The position numbers were made by a program, and so were the translations under genes. The notes beneath the pieces were generated by a model. That model did no database searches, was not told the origin of the DNA, and worked only from the letters and a program-made list of their open reading frames with translations. A stretch of DNA of 64,000 nucleotides, from positions 7,185,501-7,249,500 of the forward strand of contig NZ_CP013949.1 in assembly GCF_000296215.2 (NCBI RefSeq), given 5' to 3'. Every line of letters starts with the position of its first letter. Positions within the stretch are counted from its first letter, which is position 1. Shown in pieces: positions 34,640-43,440 of this stretch. Origin of the DNA: Bradyrhizobium sp. CCGE-LA001. GTDB taxonomy: Bacteria > Pseudomonadota > Alphaproteobacteria > Rhizobiales > Xanthobacteraceae.

Positions 34640-35818
34640 TCACCTGAACGTCTTGCGCGGATCGAAGGCGTCGCGCACGGCTTCGCCGATGAAGATCAGG
34701 AGCGACAGCATGATCGCAACGGAGAAGAAGCCAGAGAAGCCGAGCCAGGGCGCCTGCACATTGGATTTGGCCTGGGACAGCAATTCGCCCAGCGAAGGCG
34801 AGCCCGGCGGCAGGCCGAAGCCGAGGAAATCGAGCGCCGTCAGCGTCATCACCGAGCTCGACAGGATGAAGGGCAGGAAGGTCATGGTCGCGACCATCGC
34901 ATTCGGCAGCAAATGGCGGAACATGATGACCTGATTGGAGACCCCGAGCGCCCGTGCCGCCTGAATGTACTCGAAGTTCCGCCCGCGCAGGAACTCGGCC
35001 CGGACGAGACCGACCAGAGAGACCCAGGAGAACAGCAGCAGGATGCCGAGCAGCACGAAGAAGCCGGGCACGAGCACGGAGGACAGGATCAGGAGCAGAT
35101 AGAGCGAGGGAATCGCCGTCCAGATCTCGATGACGCGCTGGAAGATCAGATCGACCCAGCCGCCGAAATAGCCCTGCACCGCGCCGGCCGCGATGCCGAT
35201 GACGGACGAAACGATGGTGAGGCACAGGCCGAACAGCACCGAGATACGGAAGCCATAGATCAGCCGCGCGACCACGTCGCGCCCCTGATCATCGGTGCCG
35301 AGCCAGTTGTACTCAAGGTCGCGGCAGCTCTTCAGCCCCTTCTTCTCCACCACCGGCTGGCATTGCTTCTCGGTCAGCATCCAGGTCGGCGGCGATGGCG
35401 CCGGCGTCGGCAGATCGAGATTGTGGGTGTCGTAGGAATAGCGGATCAGCGGCCAGACGATGCTGCCGCCCTTGTCCTTGATCAGCTTCTGCAAATAGGG
35501 ATCGCGATAGTCGGCGGCCGTCTCGAAATCGCCGCCGAAGGTCGTCTCCGAATAGGTCACGAAGGCGGGCCAATAGAGCCGGCCGTCGAACTTGATCAGG
35601 AACGGCCGGTCGTTGGCGATCAACTCGGCGAACAGCGAGATCACAAACAGGGCGATGAAGATCCAGAACGACCAGTAGCCGCGACGGTTCGCCTTGAAGT
35701 TCTGCCAGCGTCGCTTGTTGAGCGGCGACGGAGCGAACGCCTTGCGTGTGATCGGCACGGCATCGCCAAGCGGCGACTTCGCCGTGGTCTCGATCGGCGT
35801 CGGCGCGGTCAACGTCAT
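34640..35818 (-). CDS. yejE: Peptide ABC transporter permease (YejE type)
   Basis: YejE is a DppC-type inner-membrane permease. From the ATG at 35818 (MTLTAPTPIETT) it has 392 residues: a cytoplasmic N terminus with KRRWQNFKANRRGYWSFWIF, a large periplasmic loop with conserved NDRPFLIKFDGRLYWPAF and YNWLGTDDQGRDVVARLIYGFRIS, and the permease EAA region AARALGVSNQVIMFRHLLPNAM. The start overlaps the yejB stop in an ATGA arrangement. Confidence 0.94.
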   Translation of the reverse strand: MTLTAPTPIETTAKSPLGDAVPITRKAFAPSPLNKRRWQNFKANRRGYWSFWIFIALFVISLFAELIANDRPFLIKFDGRLYWPAFVTYSETTFGGDFETAADYRDPYLQKLIKDKGGSIVWPLIRYSYDTHNLDLPTPAPSPPTWMLTEKQCQPVVEKKGLKSCRDLEYNWLGTDDQGRDVVARLIYGFRISVLFGLCLTIVSSVIGIAAGAVQGYFGGWVDLIFQRVIEIWTAIPSLYLLLILSSVLVPGFFVLLGILLLFSWVSLVGLVRAEFLRGRNFEYIQAARALGVSNQVIMFRHLLPNAMVATMTFLPFILSSSVMTLTALDFLGFGLPPGSPSLGELLSQAKSNVQAPWLGFSGFFSVAIMLSLLIFIGEAVRDAFDPRKTFR

Positions 35819-36927
35819 CAGACCTCCCGCGCCTCGAAATCGATCCGGGGGTCGATCCACATATAGGTCAGGTCGGAGATCAGATTGATCACGAGGCCGA
35901 CCAGCGAAAAGATGTAGAGCGTGCCGAACACCACGGGATAGTCGCGGTTGAGCACGCTCTCGAAGCTGAGCAGCCCCAGCCCGTCCAGCGAGAAGATGGT
36001 CTCGATCAGCAGCGACCCCGAGAAGAAGGCGTGGATGAAAGTCCCGGGAAAGCCTGCGATCACGATCAGCATCGCGTTACGGAAGACATGGCCGTAGAGC
36101 ACCCGGCTCTCGCTGCATCCTTTGGCCCGCGCGGTCATGACATACTGCTTGCGGATCTCGTCCAGGAACGAGTTCTTGGTCAGGAACGTCATGGTGGTGA
36201 ACGCCCCTAATCCCATGGCGATCAGCGGCAGCGTCAGGTGCCAGAAATAATCGACGATCTTCCAGTACCAGGGAAACTGCGACCAGCCGTCCGAGGTCAG
36301 ACCACGCAGCGGGAACCAGTTGAAGAAGGAGCCGCCGGCGAACAGGATGATGAGGAGGATGGCGAACAGGAAGCCGGGAATGGCATAGCCCAGCACGAGA
36401 ACGGTCGACGTCCAGGTATCGAAGCGCGCGCCGTCGTTGACCGCCTTGCGGATGCCGAGCGGGATCGAGATCAGATAAGTGACCAGCGTCAGCCAGATCC
36501 CGAGCGAGATCGAAACCGGCAGCTTCTCCTTGATCAGCTGGATCACGCTGACGTCGCGGAAATAGCTCTTGCCGAAATCGAAGCGCGCGAAATTCCACAC
36601 CATCAGGAGAAAGCGTTCGGGCGCCGGCTTGTCGAAGCCGAACTGCACCTCCAGCTTTTTGATGAAATCGGGATCGAGCCCCTGCGCGCCGCGATATTTC
36701 GAGTTGACGGCATCGCCGCCGGCGCCAACCTGCCCAGGCGCGCGCTGCGCAAAATCGCCGCCGCCCGAAATGCGTGACGTGCCGCCGGTGTCGGCCCCCG
36801 ACAGCTGCGCGATCACGCGCTCGACCGGACCGCCCGGCGCGAACTGCACCACGACAAAGGACACGAAGAGGATTCCCAGCAGCGTCGGGATCATCAGGAG
36901 GAGACGGCGGGCGATGTAAGCGCTCAT
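35818..36927 (-). CDS. yejB: Peptide ABC transporter permease (YejB type)
   Basis: YejB is a DppB-type permease of 369 residues. It opens MSAYIARRLLLMIPTLLGILFVSFVVVQFAPGGPVE, as is typical, and contains a YejB-specific insert with SGGGDFAQRAPGQVGAGG and the YRGAQGLDPDFIKKLEVQFGFDKP block. The EAA motif is YVMTARAKGCSESRVLYGHVFRNAM. It is separated from the upstream binding-protein gene by 2 bp. Confidence 0.94.
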   Translation of the reverse strand: MSAYIARRLLLMIPTLLGILFVSFVVVQFAPGGPVERVIAQLSGADTGGTSRISGGGDFAQRAPGQVGAGGDAVNSKYRGAQGLDPDFIKKLEVQFGFDKPAPERFLLMVWNFARFDFGKSYFRDVSVIQLIKEKLPVSISLGIWLTLVTYLISIPLGIRKAVNDGARFDTWTSTVLVLGYAIPGFLFAILLIILFAGGSFFNWFPLRGLTSDGWSQFPWYWKIVDYFWHLTLPLIAMGLGAFTTMTFLTKNSFLDEIRKQYVMTARAKGCSESRVLYGHVFRNAMLIVIAGFPGTFIHAFFSGSLLIETIFSLDGLGLLSFESVLNRDYPVVFGTLYIFSLVGLVINLISDLTYMWIDPRIDFEAREV

Positions 36928-36929
36928 GA

Positions 36930-38831
36930 TTATTTCGCCTGCTCGAGCTTGGCGGCCTTGGCCGGTTCATGCCACCAGATGTCGGGGGCGCCGACGCCGT
37001 TGGCATAACGCGGCAGCTTCTGTGGATGGCCGAACTGATCCCAGTAAGCCAGCCGATGCGTCTTGTTGTACCATTGCGGCACCCAATAGCGGCCGGCGCG
37101 GAACAAGCGATCGAACGCGCGGCAGGCAACGGTCAACTCTTCGCGGCTATCCGCCGCCATGATCTTCTCGATCATGGCGTCGATGGCCGGACTGGCGATC
37201 CCTGCGAGATTGTAGGAGCCCTTGGTCGCCGCGACCTGAGAGGAGAAGAACGAACGCATGGCATCGCCCGGCGTTGCCGACATGCTGAAGCGCTGGATCG
37301 TCAAGTCGAAGTCGAACTCGTCCTGGCGCGCCCTGTACTGCACGGCATCGACGAGGCGTATGTTGGCTTCGATCCCGAGCGTCGCCAGATTCTTGATGTA
37401 GGGCGCGTGATGCGGCTGGAACGACGGCTCGTCCAGCAGGAACTCGATCCTGAACGCCTCGCCGTTCGGCAGCATCCGCTTGCCATCCTTGATCGGCAGG
37501 CCGGCCTCGTTGAGCAGTTGCTGCGCCTTGCGCAACAGGCCGCGATCCTGTCCAGATCCGTCGCTGACCGGCGGCGTGAACGGCGCGGTGAAGACATCGT
37601 CGGGAACCCGGCCGCGAAACGGCTCCAGCAGCTTCAGCTCTTCCGGCGAGGGCGGCGCATTGCCCGCCATGAGGTCAGAATTCTGGAACGGCGACACCGT
37701 ACGGGCATAGGCGCCGTACATGATGGTCTTGTTGGTCCACTCGAAATCGAAGGCGTTGATCAGAGCCTCGCGCACGCGCGGGTCCTTGAACTTTTCGCGC
37801 CGCGTATTGATGAACCAGCCTTGCGCACCGGAGGGCGTATCGTCGGGCACGACCTCCATCTTGACCCGGCCGTCCTTCACGGCCGGGAAGTCATAGCGCG
37901 TCGCCCAGATGCGCGAGGTGAATTCCTCACGGTAGAGATAGTTCTTGCCGGTAAACCCTTCGAAGGCGACATCGCGGTCGCGGTAGAATTCATACCGCAC
38001 GACATCGAAATTATAGCTACCGCGGCAGGGCGGTAGATCGGCGGCCCACCAGTCCTTGACCCGCTCGAACTCGATGAAGCGGTTGACCTCGAACCTGCCG
38101 ACCTTGTACGGACCGGAGCCGAGCGGAACATCCAGCGTCGATTCATCGAACGGTCGCGACGCGTAGTACGTTTTCGAGAAAATCGGCAGTCCGGCGACAT
38201 AGAGCGGCACATCGCGGGCGCGTCCCTTGGCGAAGGTGACGACGAGCGTCGCATCGTCGATCGCTTCAGCGCTTACGAAGTCGCGCATGTTGACGATGAT
38301 CAGCGGGTGGCCCTTGGCCTTGAGCGTCGTCAGCGAGAACGCCGCATCGTGCGCGGTGAGCTTGGTGCCGTCGTGGAATTTCGCCTCCGGCCGCATCGTG
38401 AAGCGATAGACCAGCCGGTCCGGCGAAATCTGCACGGATTTCGCGGCAAGCCCGTACATTGCATCCGGCTCGTCGCTGGCGCGTACCATCAGCGGCGAGA
38501 ACGCCATGTCCATGCCTTGCGCGCCATCGCCCTTCAGGATGAAAGCGTTGAGCGAATTGAAGGTCTGGTAGGACTGGTTATGCGACTTGGTTGACGGAAT
38601 CAGCGAGAATGTGCCGCCCTTTGGCGCAGCCGGATTGACGTAATCGAAATGGCGGAAATCGGCGGGGTATTTGAGATCGCCGAACGCGGAGATGCCGTGG
38701 GCCTCCGTGGACGCTTCCGATGCCCGCGCACTGCGTAGCAACGGCGTGCCGATGGACGCACCCAGAGCGCCAACACCCAGGGCCAACACATGGCGGCGTG
38801 ACATCTGCGTCATGCGGGCAATGTCCTTCAC
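36930..38831 (-). CDS. yejA: Extracellular solute-binding protein, family 5 (YejA type), copy 2
   Basis: This periplasmic peptide-binding protein of the importer has 633 residues if the GTG at 38831 is used; an ATG at 38813 (MTQMSRRHVLALGVGALGA) is an alternative and gives a clean Tat-like leader. The mature part has GDLKYPADFRHFDYVNPAAPKGGTFSL and LGSGPYKVGRFEVNRFIEFERVKDWW. It is a tandem paralogue of the gene at 38828-40729, whose stop overlaps its GTG start by 3 bp. Both copies have the same length and motif order. Confidence 0.92.
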   Translation of the reverse strand: MKDIARMTQMSRRHVLALGVGALGASIGTPLLRSARASEASTEAHGISAFGDLKYPADFRHFDYVNPAAPKGGTFSLIPSTKSHNQSYQTFNSLNAFILKGDGAQGMDMAFSPLMVRASDEPDAMYGLAAKSVQISPDRLVYRFTMRPEAKFHDGTKLTAHDAAFSLTTLKAKGHPLIIVNMRDFVSAEAIDDATLVVTFAKGRARDVPLYVAGLPIFSKTYYASRPFDESTLDVPLGSGPYKVGRFEVNRFIEFERVKDWWAADLPPCRGSYNFDVVRYEFYRDRDVAFEGFTGKNYLYREEFTSRIWATRYDFPAVKDGRVKMEVVPDDTPSGAQGWFINTRREKFKDPRVREALINAFDFEWTNKTIMYGAYARTVSPFQNSDLMAGNAPPSPEELKLLEPFRGRVPDDVFTAPFTPPVSDGSGQDRGLLRKAQQLLNEAGLPIKDGKRMLPNGEAFRIEFLLDEPSFQPHHAPYIKNLATLGIEANIRLVDAVQYRARQDEFDFDLTIQRFSMSATPGDAMRSFFSSQVAATKGSYNLAGIASPAIDAMIEKIMAADSREELTVACRAFDRLFRAGRYWVPQWYNKTHRLAYWDQFGHPQKLPRYANGVGAPDIWWHEPAKAAKLEQAK

Positions 38832-40729
38832 GACTTCTTTGCGATCCGCGCCGCCTTGTCTGCGTCATACCACCAGATGAACGGGAAGCTGGATTGACCG
38901 TATCTGGGCAATTCCGCCGGCCGGCCGAAGCGATCCCAGCGCGCGGTACGAACCTTGTTGTAGGTCCATTGCGGCACGACATAGTGATTCCAAAGCAAGA
39001 CGCGGTCGAGCGCCTTGGTGGCGGCGACGAGGTCGTCGCGGTCCGTGGAATAGATCACCCGCTCGATCAGCTTGTCGATGGCCGCATTCTTGATGCCGGC
39101 GATATTGCGAGACCCCGCGATATCGGCTGTTTTCGACGACCAGAACTCACGCTGCTCGTTGCCGGGCGATTGCGACTCGCCCCATGAATTCGTGATGATG
39201 TCGAAATCCCAATCGCGGGTCCTGTTCTCGTACTGGGTCGGATCGACCGTCCGCACGCTCACGGCAATGCCGAGGCGCTCAAGCGACGGCTTGTAGAACA
39301 GCGTGATCCGCTCGAAGCTCGGATCAGAGTTCAGCAGCTCCAGGGTGAACTGGGCACCGGTCTTGGCGTCGACCAGCTTGCGATCGCGCACCTCGTAGCC
39401 GGCCTCCTTGAGCAGCCGCAGCGCCTCGCGCAAATTATCGCGCACGGCTTCCGGGTTGCCGCCGACCGGATTGCTGTAGGCCGTCGTGAAGACCTCGGGC
39501 GGGACTTGCGCGCGGACCGTCTCCAGGATCTCAAGCTCCTTGCCCTGCGGCACGCCGGTCGCCATGAGCTCCTCGATGCCATCGAAATAGCTGCTGATGC
39601 GCTTGTACTGACCGTAGAATATCTGCTTGTTCATCTCCTCGAAGTCGAAGGCGTAGTTGAGCGCACGCCGCACGCGCGGATCGCTGAACTTGGCGCGGCG
39701 CAGATTCGGCACGAACGCCTGCATCACGCCGGAGCTGCGATTGGCGAACTCTTCGAGGATCACGCGTTTTTCGTTCACGGCCGGGAAGTCGTAAGCCGTA
39801 GCCCAGTTCTTGGCGCTGTTCTCGGTGCGCCAGTCAACCTGATCGGCCTTGAAGGCCTCGATCGCCACAGTGCCGTCGCGGAAATATTCGTAGCGCAGCT
39901 CGTCGAAATTGTTGCGGCCCACATTGATCGCGAAATCGCGGCCCCAATAATCCTTGACGCGCTCCAGCGCGATCGAGCGGCCGGCTACGAATTCCTTGAC
40001 CTTGTAGGGGCCCGAACCGAGCGGCACCTCCAAGGTGGTGGCGGAGACATCGCGCTTGCGACCCTGGGCGTCCGTGCCCTCCCACCAATGTTTCGGCAAG
40101 ACCGTGAGCTGTCCGACGATCTGCGGCAGTTCGCGATTGCCGGGCGCGTCGAATACGAACTTCACCTCACGCTCGCCGACCTTCTCGGCCTTCACCACGT
40201 GGCTGTAATAGGCCGAGTACATCGGGTGGTGCTTCTTGAAGGACTCGAGCGAGAAAATCACGTCCTCCGGCGTGACGGGCTTGCCGTCATGCCATTTTGC
40301 CTGCGGCCGCAAGCGGTAGGTGACGAAAGAGAAATCGTCGGGATGGCTGACCGCTTCGGCGAGTGCGCCGTATTCTGTCGAGACCTCGTCGAGCGAGGGC
40401 GTCGTGAGGGATTCGTAGATGAAGGCGACGGCGCCGGCGACCTGCCCCTTCACACCGGAGACGACGATGTTGAAATTGTCGAATGTGCCCACCGCGATCT
40501 GGCGCGCGACGCCACCTTTCGGCGCGTCCGGATTGACGTAATCGAAACGTTTGAAGTCGGCGGGGTACTTCACCTTACCGAACAGTGACAATGCGTGGCG
40601 CCACGGCAGCTCGTTGGAAGACTGTGCATGCGCCGCGCCGACGATGGAAACGCCCGCGAAGGAACCGAGGGCGGGAAGCGCTGCGGCAGCAGTGCCGGTG
40701 AGCAGGAGATCGCGTCGGGTAATGGCCAA
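38828..40729 (-). CDS. Extracellular solute-binding protein, family 5 (YejA type), copy 1
   Basis: First gene of the Yej-type operon, encoding a 633-residue periplasmic binding protein with a Tat leader (MAITRRDLLLTGTAAAALPAL, cleavage near AAHAQSS). Family blocks include FGKVKYPADFKRFDYVNPDAPKGG and LGSGPYKVKEFVAGRSIALERVKDYWGRD. It parallels the next gene in motif order but has diverged, so the two may bind different peptides. A promoter should lie upstream in 40730-40890. Binding of oligopeptides is inferred from the family. Confidence 0.93.
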   Translation of the reverse strand: MAITRRDLLLTGTAAAALPALGSFAGVSIVGAAHAQSSNELPWRHALSLFGKVKYPADFKRFDYVNPDAPKGGVARQIAVGTFDNFNIVVSGVKGQVAGAVAFIYESLTTPSLDEVSTEYGALAEAVSHPDDFSFVTYRLRPQAKWHDGKPVTPEDVIFSLESFKKHHPMYSAYYSHVVKAEKVGEREVKFVFDAPGNRELPQIVGQLTVLPKHWWEGTDAQGRKRDVSATTLEVPLGSGPYKVKEFVAGRSIALERVKDYWGRDFAINVGRNNFDELRYEYFRDGTVAIEAFKADQVDWRTENSAKNWATAYDFPAVNEKRVILEEFANRSSGVMQAFVPNLRRAKFSDPRVRRALNYAFDFEEMNKQIFYGQYKRISSYFDGIEELMATGVPQGKELEILETVRAQVPPEVFTTAYSNPVGGNPEAVRDNLREALRLLKEAGYEVRDRKLVDAKTGAQFTLELLNSDPSFERITLFYKPSLERLGIAVSVRTVDPTQYENRTRDWDFDIITNSWGESQSPGNEQREFWSSKTADIAGSRNIAGIKNAAIDKLIERVIYSTDRDDLVAATKALDRVLLWNHYVVPQWTYNKVRTARWDRFGRPAELPRYGQSSFPFIWWYDADKAARIAKKS

Positions 40730-40890
40730 ATCAACATCCCTGTCTTGAAGGAGGCTACTCCTTTAAGTTCCCAATATAGGCGAGGTTTCGACCGAATATG
40801 TTGCTTTTTCCTCATCTTGAAAGCCCGGCCGGCTTCTCGGATGCGGCCAAACGCCCCGATAACGTCGCCGCGAGGCCCGGATAAGGAAAC

Positions 40891-40912
40891 GGCCAGGCTC
40901 TTGAGCCTGGCC
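40891..40912 (-). terminator. Terminator hairpin after the cytochrome c gene
   Basis: A perfect stem of GGCCAGGCTC with a two-base centre is followed on the minus strand by GTTTCCTTA. It lies about 30 bp after the cytochrome c stop, so it probably ends that transcript. The T-run is interrupted. Confidence 0.6.
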
Positions 40913-40939
40913 GCAAATTCCGAGACGGTTTCTTGGACC

Positions 40940-41494
40940 TTATTTCGACGCAGTCGGCAGTGGCTGCGGACTCTCCGACAGCGAGTTCAGATAGGCAATC
41001 ACATCGGCGCGCTCGGAATCCTTGGCAATACCGGCAAAGCCCATGGCGGTGCCCGGAATGAAGCCCTTCGGATTGGCGAGGAACTTGTTGAGATCGTCGA
41101 AGGTCCAGTTGCCCCCCTTGCCCTTCAAGGCAGCCGAGAAGTTGAAGCCGCCACGGCCTTGGCCCTTGGCCTCGCCGACGACGCCATAGAGGTTCGGACC
41201 CACGCGATTCGGACCACCCTTCTCGAAGGTGTGGCAGGCGCCGCACTTCTTGGCCGCTGCTGAGCCCTTCTCGACGGAGGCGGTCTGGAGCAGCTTCTCG
41301 ATTGGTTCGGACGGTGCGGCGGCAGCGGCGCCTTCCTTGCCGCCGCCGGCATCTTGCTTCACTGCGATCTCGAAGCCCGGCTTTTCCGGCATCTTGGGCG
41401 AAAACAGCGCCTGGGCGGTGAAGCTGGTCACCAGAAGAAAAAGACAGGTGCCAAGCACGGCACCCATGATTTTATTGAGTTCGAAAGAGTCCAT
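40940..41494 (-). CDS. cycM: Membrane-anchored class I cytochrome c (CycM type)
   Basis: This 184-residue protein has an uncleaved N-terminal membrane helix (about 10-30) and a periplasmic cytochrome c domain with heme motif C84-G-A-C87-H88 and probable distal ligand Met151 in GTAMGFAG. A linker rich in Ala and Gly joins them. The layout matches CycM of Bradyrhizobium, which passes electrons from the bc1 complex to aa3 oxidase. The gene stands alone, diverging from kdsB by about 230 bp. Confidence 0.9.
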   Translation of the reverse strand: MDSFELNKIMGAVLGTCLFLLVTSFTAQALFSPKMPEKPGFEIAVKQDAGGGKEGAAAAAPSEPIEKLLQTASVEKGSAAAKKCGACHTFEKGGPNRVGPNLYGVVGEAKGQGRGGFNFSAALKGKGGNWTFDDLNKFLANPKGFIPGTAMGFAGIAKDSERADVIAYLNSLSESPQPLPTASK

Positions 41495-41725
41495 TTCCGG
41501 CTAGGCCCCACCGCAAGAAGGAAACAGCGGCCCAAGCGGCCGCCAGGACGCGCCTCGGGAGAATCAAACATTCCCATTGTTTCCCCGAGTTTTGCCATTG
41601 AGATATCGGTTTGCCCGGGGTCTGGCAACCCGTATAAGCGACCCCGCTTTCAGCCCGTCCCCAGCCACTTCTCGGCGCGGAAAACGCCCCGTTTCCAGGC
41701 CCTTGACCCCAGACCTTTGAACCCA

Positions 41726-42466
41726 ATGATCGACCCCCGCATCCTGGTGCTTATCCCGGCCCGCATGGCCGCCACCCGCCTGCCCGGCAAGCCGCTCGCC
41801 GACATCGCGGGCATGCCGATGATCGTGCATGTCCTGCGCCGCGCGGAGGCCGCTGCGATAGGCCGGGTCGCGGTCGCAACCGACACGCCGGAGATCGCCT
41901 CCGTGGTGACGGCCCATGGCGGCGAGGCCGTGATGACCCGCTCCGACCACCCCTCCGGCTCCGACCGCATCCACGAGGCCATGCAGAAGCTCGATCCCGA
42001 GGGCAAGGCCGAAATCGTGATCAATCTCCAGGGCGACTTCCCGACGATCACGCCGCAGACCATCCGCGAGGTGCTGCCGCCCTTCGACGACCTCGCGGTC
42101 GACATCGTGACGCTGGCGTCCCAGATCCACACCGAGGAGGAGGACCTCGCCCCGAGCGTCGTGAAGGCGATCGGCTCGCCGATCGGGCCGCGGCGGCTGC
42201 GGGCACTTTATTTCACCCGTGCCACTGCGCCTTACGGCAACGGACCACGTTACCACCATATCGGCCTTTATGCCTATCGCCGCGCGGCGCTGAACCGGTT
42301 CGTGTCGCTGCCGCCTTCGCCTCTGGAACGCCAGGAGAGCCTGGAGCAACTCCGGGCGCTGGAAGCCGGCATGCGTATCGACATCATGATCGTCGACAGC
42401 GTGCCCCGCGGCGTCGACACGCCGCCCGATCTCGAAACCGCGCGCAGCATCCTTTCCAAATCCTGA
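41726..42466 (+). CDS. kdsB: 3-deoxy-manno-octulosonate cytidylyltransferase KdsB
   Basis: KdsB activates KDO with CTP to CMP-KDO for lipopolysaccharide inner-core synthesis. From the ATG at 41726 the product has 246 residues. The nucleotide-binding motif IPARMAATRLPGKPLADIAGMPMIVHV is at residues 9-35, with TRSDHPSGSDRIHEA near 73 and INLQGDFPTI near 100. A much longer frame reaching to 41354 runs through the cytochrome c promoter region and is rejected. Confidence 0.95.
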   Translation: MIDPRILVLIPARMAATRLPGKPLADIAGMPMIVHVLRRAEAAAIGRVAVATDTPEIASVVTAHGGEAVMTRSDHPSGSDRIHEAMQKLDPEGKAEIVINLQGDFPTITPQTIREVLPPFDDLAVDIVTLASQIHTEEEDLAPSVVKAIGSPIGPRRLRALYFTRATAPYGNGPRYHHIGLYAYRRAALNRFVSLPPSPLERQESLEQLRALEAGMRIDIMIVDSVPRGVDTPPDLETARSILSKS

Positions 42467-42487
42467 GGCGCTGTTACAAGGCCGATC

Positions 42488-43345
42488 ATGAGCAAGATGA
42501 AGATCGCATTCCAGGGCGAACCTGGGGCCAATTCCCACATCGCCATCGTCGAGGCCTATCCCGACGCCGAGCCGATGCCCTGCGCCACCTTCGAGGACGC
42601 GCTGTCGGCGATCTCCTCGGGCGAGGCCGATCTCGGCATGATCCCGATCGAGAATTCGGTCGCCGGCCGCGTCGCCGACATCCACCATCTGCTGCCGGCC
42701 TCCGGCCTCTTCATCATCGGCGAATGGTTCTTGCCGGTCCGGCACCAGCTGATGGCGGTGAAGGGCACCAGGCTCGAAGACATCAAGAGCGTGGAGAGCC
42801 ATGTGCATGCGCTCGGCCAGTGCCGGCGCATCATCCGCAAGCTCGGCATCAAGCCGATCGTGCATGCCGACACTGCCGGCAGCGCCCGTGACATTTCCGA
42901 GCGCAAGGACAAGAGCGTCGCCGCGATCGCCTCGCGCCTCGCCGCAAAGATCTACGGCCTCGATATCCTCGCCGAGGACATCGAGGACGAGGCGCATAAC
43001 ACTACGCGCTTCGTGGTGCTGGCACGCGAGCCGAAATGGGCCGCGCAAAATTCGGGTTCGCTGGTCACGACGTTCGTGTTCCGGGTGCGCAACCTGCCGG
43101 CCGCGCTCTACAAGGCGCTCGGCGGCTTTGCCACCAACGGCGTCAACATGACCAAGCTCGAAAGCTACATGGTCGACGGCAATTTCTTCGCCACGCAGTT
43201 CTATGCCGACGTCGACGGTCACCCCGACGACAAGGGCCTCGCCTTTGCAATCGAAGAGCTGAAGTTCTTCTCGCGCGAATTCCGCATCGTCGGCGTCTAT
43301 CCCGGCCATCCGTTCCGCGCGACGTTCAGCGAGACGCAGGATTGA
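42488..43345 (+). CDS. pheA: Prephenate dehydratase PheA
   Basis: This enzyme converts prephenate to phenylpyruvate in phenylalanine synthesis. In the 285-residue product, the catalytic domain (1-185) has FQGEPGANSHIA, GMIPIENSVAGRVADIHHLL and the catalytic TTRFVVLA motif near residue 178. The C-terminal ACT domain (about 195-275), with NGVNMTKLESYMVDGNFFATQFYADV, supports feedback inhibition by phenylalanine. No chorismate mutase domain is fused. It follows kdsB by 21 bp on the same strand. Confidence 0.95.
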   Translation: MSKMKIAFQGEPGANSHIAIVEAYPDAEPMPCATFEDALSAISSGEADLGMIPIENSVAGRVADIHHLLPASGLFIIGEWFLPVRHQLMAVKGTRLEDIKSVESHVHALGQCRRIIRKLGIKPIVHADTAGSARDISERKDKSVAAIASRLAAKIYGLDILAEDIEDEAHNTTRFVVLAREPKWAAQNSGSLVTTFVFRVRNLPAALYKALGGFATNGVNMTKLESYMVDGNFFATQFYADVDGHPDDKGLAFAIEELKFFSREFRIVGVYPGHPFRATFSETQD

Positions 43346-43438
43346 TCTCGTGTCCCGGACGCGCGGAGCGCGAGCCGGGACCCCGAGGCCGCGAGACGTG
43401 GACTGCCAATGCTACGCGTTGCGTCCGGGGCACGAGAG
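43345..43438. repeat. Intergenic inverted repeat between pheA and the LLM oxidoreductase gene
   Basis: Arms TCTCGTGTCCCGGACGC (from 43346) and GCGTCCGGGGCACGAGA (to 43437) pair with one mismatch; an inner GCGCGGAGCGCG hairpin lies in between. It fills the whole space between two convergent genes and may act as a bidirectional transcription stop. It belongs to the same CCGG-rich family seen elsewhere in the window. Confidence 0.75.
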
Positions 43439-43440
43439 CG

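Noticed and set aside
33139..34647. Long open frame on the plus strand opposite yejF (about 500 codons), and similar long frames opposite metH (45652-47355 and 47407-49599) and the helicase (12093-13742)
   Set aside because: The opposite strand encodes full, motif-complete proteins. The long frames are by-products of high GC and codon bias, with Arg/Asp/His/Leu-rich sequence and no domains.
41354..41725. Long N-terminal extension of KdsB
   Set aside because: It runs antisense through the cytochrome c gene start and promoter region; the ATG at 41726 begins the recognised family sequence.
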